Positions 61,023 through 64,000 of a stretch of DNA of 64,000 nucleotides are shown piece by piece. Under the pieces are notes generated by a model. It was not told where the DNA came from. It worked only from the letters and a program-made list of their open reading frames with translations, and made no database searches. The translations under genes were made by a program, and so were the position numbers. Positions within the stretch are counted from its first letter, which is position 1. Each line of letters opens with the position of its first letter. The stretch is from JAJRXR01 sp041987545 (GTDB lineage: Bacteria; Planctomycetota; Phycisphaerae; Phycisphaerales; UBA1924). The stretch is taken from contig JBHIWH010000005.1 of NCBI GenBank assembly GCA_041987545.1, positions 124,001 to 188,000 of the forward strand, in the 5' to 3' direction.

Positions 61023-61991
61023 ATGCGCCCGTCTGTCCCGCTGCTGTCTGTCCCGCTGCTGCTCGTACCACTCGCACTCTTCATCGCCTCGTGTTCCGAG
61101 CAGGCGCCCCCACCCACCCAGACGGCGCCGGCCGAGCCGGCCGCAGAGAACGAGGACGTCCTTGTCACGTTCTACCCCACGCGGTACTTCGCCGAACGCA
61201 TCGCCGGCCCGCACGCCACGATCAAGCTCCCGCTGCCCGTCGCCGAGGACCCCATCTTCTGGCAGCCCGACCCCGACACCATCGCCCAGTACCAGTCCGC
61301 CCGCCTCGTCATCCTCAACGGCGCCGAGTTCGAGAAGTGGGCCCTGACGGCGCCCCTCCCGCGATCACGGGTCGTGAACACCGCGATCGACTTCCGGGAC
61401 GAGTGGATCGAGTTCGAGCACGCCGTCTCGCACTCCCACGGCCCCTCGGGCGAGCACTCGCACGCCGGCATCGACGGGCACACCTGGCTCGACCCGCTGC
61501 TCGCGATCAAGCAGGCCCGCGACATCGAGCGCGCCCTGACCGACGCATTCCCCCTCAAGGCCGACACATTCGCCATCAACCTCATGAGCCTCGAGTCCGA
61601 CCTCCGCCGGATCAACGACCGGCTCGTCGAGCTCACGCCCGACGTCGGGCGTGTCCGCCTGCTCGCCTCCCACCCCGCGTACAACTACCTGGCGCAGCGC
61701 TACGGCTGGGAGATCATCAACCTCGACCTCGACCCCGAGGCCCCGCTCTCCGAGGAGGGCGTGGGCGACATCCTCCGCGCCGCCGGCGACGACGCCGCCC
61801 GCCCGATCGTCCTGCTCTGGGAGTCCGAGCCCCGCCGCGCCACCCGCGCGATGCTCGACGCCGCGGGCGTCACGAGCGTCCTCTTCTCGCCCGCCGAAAA
61901 CCCCACGCCCGACGAGCTCGAGCTGCTCGGCGACTACATGCAGATCATGCGCTCCAACGTGGACCGACTCCGCAACGCCCTCGATGGCTGA
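61023..61991 (+). CDS. ZnuA/TroA-like metal-binding lipoprotein
   Basis: 322 residues. Lipoprotein signal with lipobox IASC. Cluster A-I substrate-binding fold: TFYPTRYFAERIAG, LVILNGAEFEKW, His-rich loop HAVSHSHGPSGEHSHAG, GHTWLDPLLAIKQARDI, LLASHPAYNYLAQRYGWEII, SEPRRATRAML. The positions of metal ligands (His in GHTW and SHP) fit Zn or Mn binding. ATG 61023 follows AGGAGG. It belongs to the operon with a MacB-type ABC pair instead of a ZnuBC pair. Confidence 0.88.
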   Translation: MRPSVPLLSVPLLLVPLALFIASCSEQAPPPTQTAPAEPAAENEDVLVTFYPTRYFAERIAGPHATIKLPLPVAEDPIFWQPDPDTIAQYQSARLVILNGAEFEKWALTAPLPRSRVVNTAIDFRDEWIEFEHAVSHSHGPSGEHSHAGIDGHTWLDPLLAIKQARDIERALTDAFPLKADTFAINLMSLESDLRRINDRLVELTPDVGRVRLLASHPAYNYLAQRYGWEIINLDLDPEAPLSEEGVGDILRAAGDDAARPIVLLWESEPRRATRAMLDAAGVTSVLFSPAENPTPDELELLGDYMQIMRSNVDRLRNALDG

Positions 61992-62006
61992 TCCGGGCGC
62001 CGGGCC

Positions 62007-63719
62007 CTAGGGGCAGCCCGCCCCGAACTCGGTCAGGAACGCGACCACGTCGGAGAAGTCGAACACGCCCGTCGGCGGCGCCAGGTCCGCCGGGGCCTGC
62101 ATCGCCCCGAACGCGCCCAGGAACGCGATCACGTCGGAGAAGTCCAGCGTGCCGAACGGCTCGGCCAGGTCGGCGCCGTTGCACCCGCCCGAGTCCGTCA
62201 GCAGGATCCCCGCCGCGTCCGGCCCGCCCAGGTCGCCCACCTCCGTGTCGCTCAGGAGCGCCTCGGTGAACAGCAGGTTCGCCAGGTACACCGGCTGCGA
62301 CCCGCCGAACAGCGAGTCGGCGAACAGGCAGAACGTCGAGTTCATCGGCGCCGGCAGCGGGTTCCCGTCCGCGTCCGGGTTCATCGCCCCGCTCGACCGC
62401 GACCACGGACTCGGGAACATGCCCCACATCGTCCAGTCCGGCGGGTTCACCAGCTCGCCGTCCGAGTACGCGGGCGTGCCCGGATCGGTCGCCGCGGCCA
62501 CCCACTCGGACCCCGTCTCCCCGACGAAGACCCCGTCCAGGTAGACCCGCGAGATCCCACGCTGGAACTCGTCGCCGACGATCGCCAGCCGGAACCACGT
62601 GTCCGGCGCGATCGGCAGCGGCACGAAGCCCTGCGTGAAGTCCTGCCCGTCCTTCGAGAAGATCACGCCGGGCTGCCCGCCCTGGCGCCGAAGCCAGATG
62701 TCCGCCCCCGCGTCGTTGTCCGCGTCGGTCTGCAGGAGCGCCGCCAGGAACTGACGGGGCTGCGTGTTCGTCGGGAAGTCCTCGAACCACGACGACGCCG
62801 GGATCAGCATGTCGTACACCAGCGTCCACTGCCCCACGAAGGGGTTCGGGTACTCGGGCATCGTCGAGGGGAAGCACGCCAGCCCGAGCCCGCGCCGCCA
62901 GTTCGCGTTGTTGGGATCGGACAGGTTGAACGCCGGGCTCGTCAGGTAGACCACGTCGTCCTCGCCGTTGATCGAGGGCACGCCCGGAACGGCCGCTGTG
63001 TCCACGAACGACGACTGCGCCTCGGTCACGTCCTTCGGGATCGTCGGGTCGGGCGTCGCGTCCGCGTCCTCGCCCACGAGGATGTCGCCGAACTCCGCCT
63101 CGTCCAGGTACCGGAGCGCCGCCTCGTCCGAGCCGTCGGCCGAGGCGAAGTCACCGTTGAAATGCCACTCGGTCGTCTGAGGCGCCGAGGGCGTCCAGTT
63201 CTCCAGGACGCCCGTGCCCTCGGTGAACTCGATGCTCATCAGCGCGCCCAGATCGTTCGAGAGGTCGAACGCCCGGAACGTCACCCGCCCGTCCGGCGCG
63301 ACCGTGAGCTCCATCGAGACCTCGACCTCCGCGCCCGCGAAGCCGCCGGCGAAGGTCTCCCTCCACGTCGACCCGTCCGCGGGCGGCAGCCCGTCCGACG
63401 CGTTCCGCACCCACCCGCTCAGCACGTTGCCCAGGCCCGGCTCCAGGAAGTTGAACAGCGGCCCCACCGGACCCTCGTAGAACGGGATGAAGAACACCGT
63501 CACGCGGACGTTGCCCTCGATCGAGAACCGGTAGCCGTCCGACAGGATGATCGTCTCGGCCGTCCCGTCGGCCGGGTTGTTCACCGAGTCCCGGACCTGG
63601 TCGTTGTATGGGAACTCGATGGCGACGCCCGACAGATCGATCTCGATCTGCGATTGCTGGGCCTGCGCCGACCCGCAAAGACCCGCGAGACCGAGGACAA
63701 CGGGGATCGATCGAAACAT
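62007..63719 (-). CDS. Secreted LamG/ConA-like protein with GC-type dockerin tail
   Basis: 570 residues from ATG 63719 (AAGGAG 7 nt upstream). Signal peptide ends GSAQA. About 510 residues of beta-rich sequence follow; the stretch around FVGQWTLVYDMLIPASSWFE, ADIWLRRQGGQPGVIFSKDG, DTWFRLAIVGDEFQRGISRV and YLDGVFVGETG resembles a concanavalin/laminin-G sandwich. The C-terminus has two GC-type dockerin repeats (DLAEPFGTLDFSDVIAFLGA, DLAPPTGVFDFSDVVAFLTE) ending GAGCP. Ligand unknown. Confidence 0.83.
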   Translation of the reverse strand: MFRSIPVVLGLAGLCGSAQAQQSQIEIDLSGVAIEFPYNDQVRDSVNNPADGTAETIILSDGYRFSIEGNVRVTVFFIPFYEGPVGPLFNFLEPGLGNVLSGWVRNASDGLPPADGSTWRETFAGGFAGAEVEVSMELTVAPDGRVTFRAFDLSNDLGALMSIEFTEGTGVLENWTPSAPQTTEWHFNGDFASADGSDEAALRYLDEAEFGDILVGEDADATPDPTIPKDVTEAQSSFVDTAAVPGVPSINGEDDVVYLTSPAFNLSDPNNANWRRGLGLACFPSTMPEYPNPFVGQWTLVYDMLIPASSWFEDFPTNTQPRQFLAALLQTDADNDAGADIWLRRQGGQPGVIFSKDGQDFTQGFVPLPIAPDTWFRLAIVGDEFQRGISRVYLDGVFVGETGSEWVAAATDPGTPAYSDGELVNPPDWTMWGMFPSPWSRSSGAMNPDADGNPLPAPMNSTFCLFADSLFGGSQPVYLANLLFTEALLSDTEVGDLGGPDAAGILLTDSGGCNGADLAEPFGTLDFSDVIAFLGAFGAMQAPADLAPPTGVFDFSDVVAFLTEFGAGCP

Positions 63720-63804
63720 CTCTCTGCTCCTTCGGAATCTGGAGGGGGCGACGAGCGATTGTGCCCGTGCCAAGGCCGGATGAGCGTATCCGCCGCCGGG
63801 CAGC

Positions 63805-63810
63805 TATGCT
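63805..63810 (+). promoter_or_regulatory. -10 element (TATGCT) of the pilin-like gene
   Basis: TATGCT gives a leader of about 38 nt before ATG 63855. No clear -35 or Shine-Dalgarno; low support. Confidence 0.3.
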
Positions 63811-63854
63811 ACAGCCCCGTGGGTCAACCACCCCAGGCCCCCACGACGACCCGC

Positions 63855-64000
63855 ATGCGTACTACCAGCCACGACCACAGAGCCCGGGCGTTCACCCTCA
63901 TCGAGCTGCTGGTGGTCATCGCCATCATCGCGCTGCTCATCGGGATCCTCCTCCCCGCCCTCGGCGCCGCCCGCGAGACCACGCGCAAGACCGCCTGCCT
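63855..64000 (+). CDS. Type II/IV pseudopilin-like protein, N-terminal part (runs off the right edge)
   Basis: The first 48 residues are visible. A 12-residue basic leader ends at Ala, then the class III prepilin sequence FTLIELLVVIAIIALLIGIL with Glu5, followed by LPALGAARE. Such proteins are numerous in Planctomycetota and are processed by prepilin peptidase. The residue before the cleavage point is Ala (RARA/FTLIEL) where Gly is usual. Continuation lies outside the window. Confidence 0.88.
   Translation, partial: MRTTSHDHRARAFTLIELLVVIAIIALLIGILLPALGAARETTRKTAC

Noticed and set aside
59915..62269. Long Arg/Pro-rich plus-strand frame across the permease and ZnuA-like genes
   Set aside because: Out of frame with two clear genes and crossing their borders; no family features.

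Overview
The window is high-GC, almost wholly coding DNA with many 4-nt start/stop overlaps. It most likely comes from a marine-type Planctomycetota of class Phycisphaerae (order Phycisphaerales). The signs are four secreted proteins ending in the two-repeat 'GC-type dockerin' tail (ADLAxPFGxLDFSDVIAFLxxF, final GCP), three ECF sigma factor/Ser-Thr kinase pairs, a pilin-like FTLIELLVVIAIIALL leader, and many Tat-exported Gfo/Idh/MocA oxidoreductases and TIM-barrel isomerases. No rRNA, tRNA, CRISPR array, transposase or integrase was seen, and no gap without a gene exceeds 300 bp.

1-18.2 kb: signalling and surface proteins. Three sigma/kinase pairs (600-1196 with 1-603; 7999-8565 with 5516-8002; 11245-11799 with 8741-11248) lie among secreted proteins: an autotransporter-like dockerin protein (1395-3758), an FG-GAP protein (3842-5314), two fibre-like paralogues (11927-14885), three tandem matrix-metalloprotease-like proteins (14914-17802, the third without its catalytic Glu) and a small dockerin protein (17817-18224).

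18.2-27.5 kb: a probable polyamine/GABA operon on the minus strand, gabD-like, gabT-like, nitrilase-like hydrolase, Orn/Lys/Arg decarboxylase, ATP-grasp ligase. A deoxyhypusine/homospermidine-synthase-like gene is divergent from it.

27.5-34.8 kb: an arginine operon argR-argF'-argG-argE-argA/B-argC-argH (minus). The carbamoyltransferase is the N-acetylornithine type and the kinase carries a C-terminal acetyltransferase, so arginine is probably made through N-acetylcitrulline as in Xanthomonas. argR has a consensus promoter inside an inverted repeat and an apparently leaderless start. No argD lies in the cluster.

34.9-39.0 kb: a compact three-gene operon with a Rieske-GltB-like FMN protein, a DUF1622 membrane protein and a Rieske-thiamine-diphosphate enzyme. 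This is the best candidate for an undescribed redox system in the window.

39.1-54.8 kb: sugar or 3-keto-glycoside catabolism. It holds five TIM-barrel isomerase/epimerases, four Gfo/Idh/MocA proteins, a DUF1080 lipoprotein, an MFS nucleoside/sugar symporter, two ApbE flavin transferases (the second just beyond, at 54.7 kb), a CxxCH membrane protein and a formylglycine-enzyme-like lipoprotein. A low-GC islet with one orphan gene sits at 40.08-40.44 kb.

54.7-64 kb: ApbE lipoprotein, M28 peptidase with PDZ, an operon combining a MacB/LolD-type ABC ATPase and FtsX-like permease with a ZnuA-like metal-binding lipoprotein, a fourth dockerin protein, and the start of a pilin-like protein cut by the window edge.
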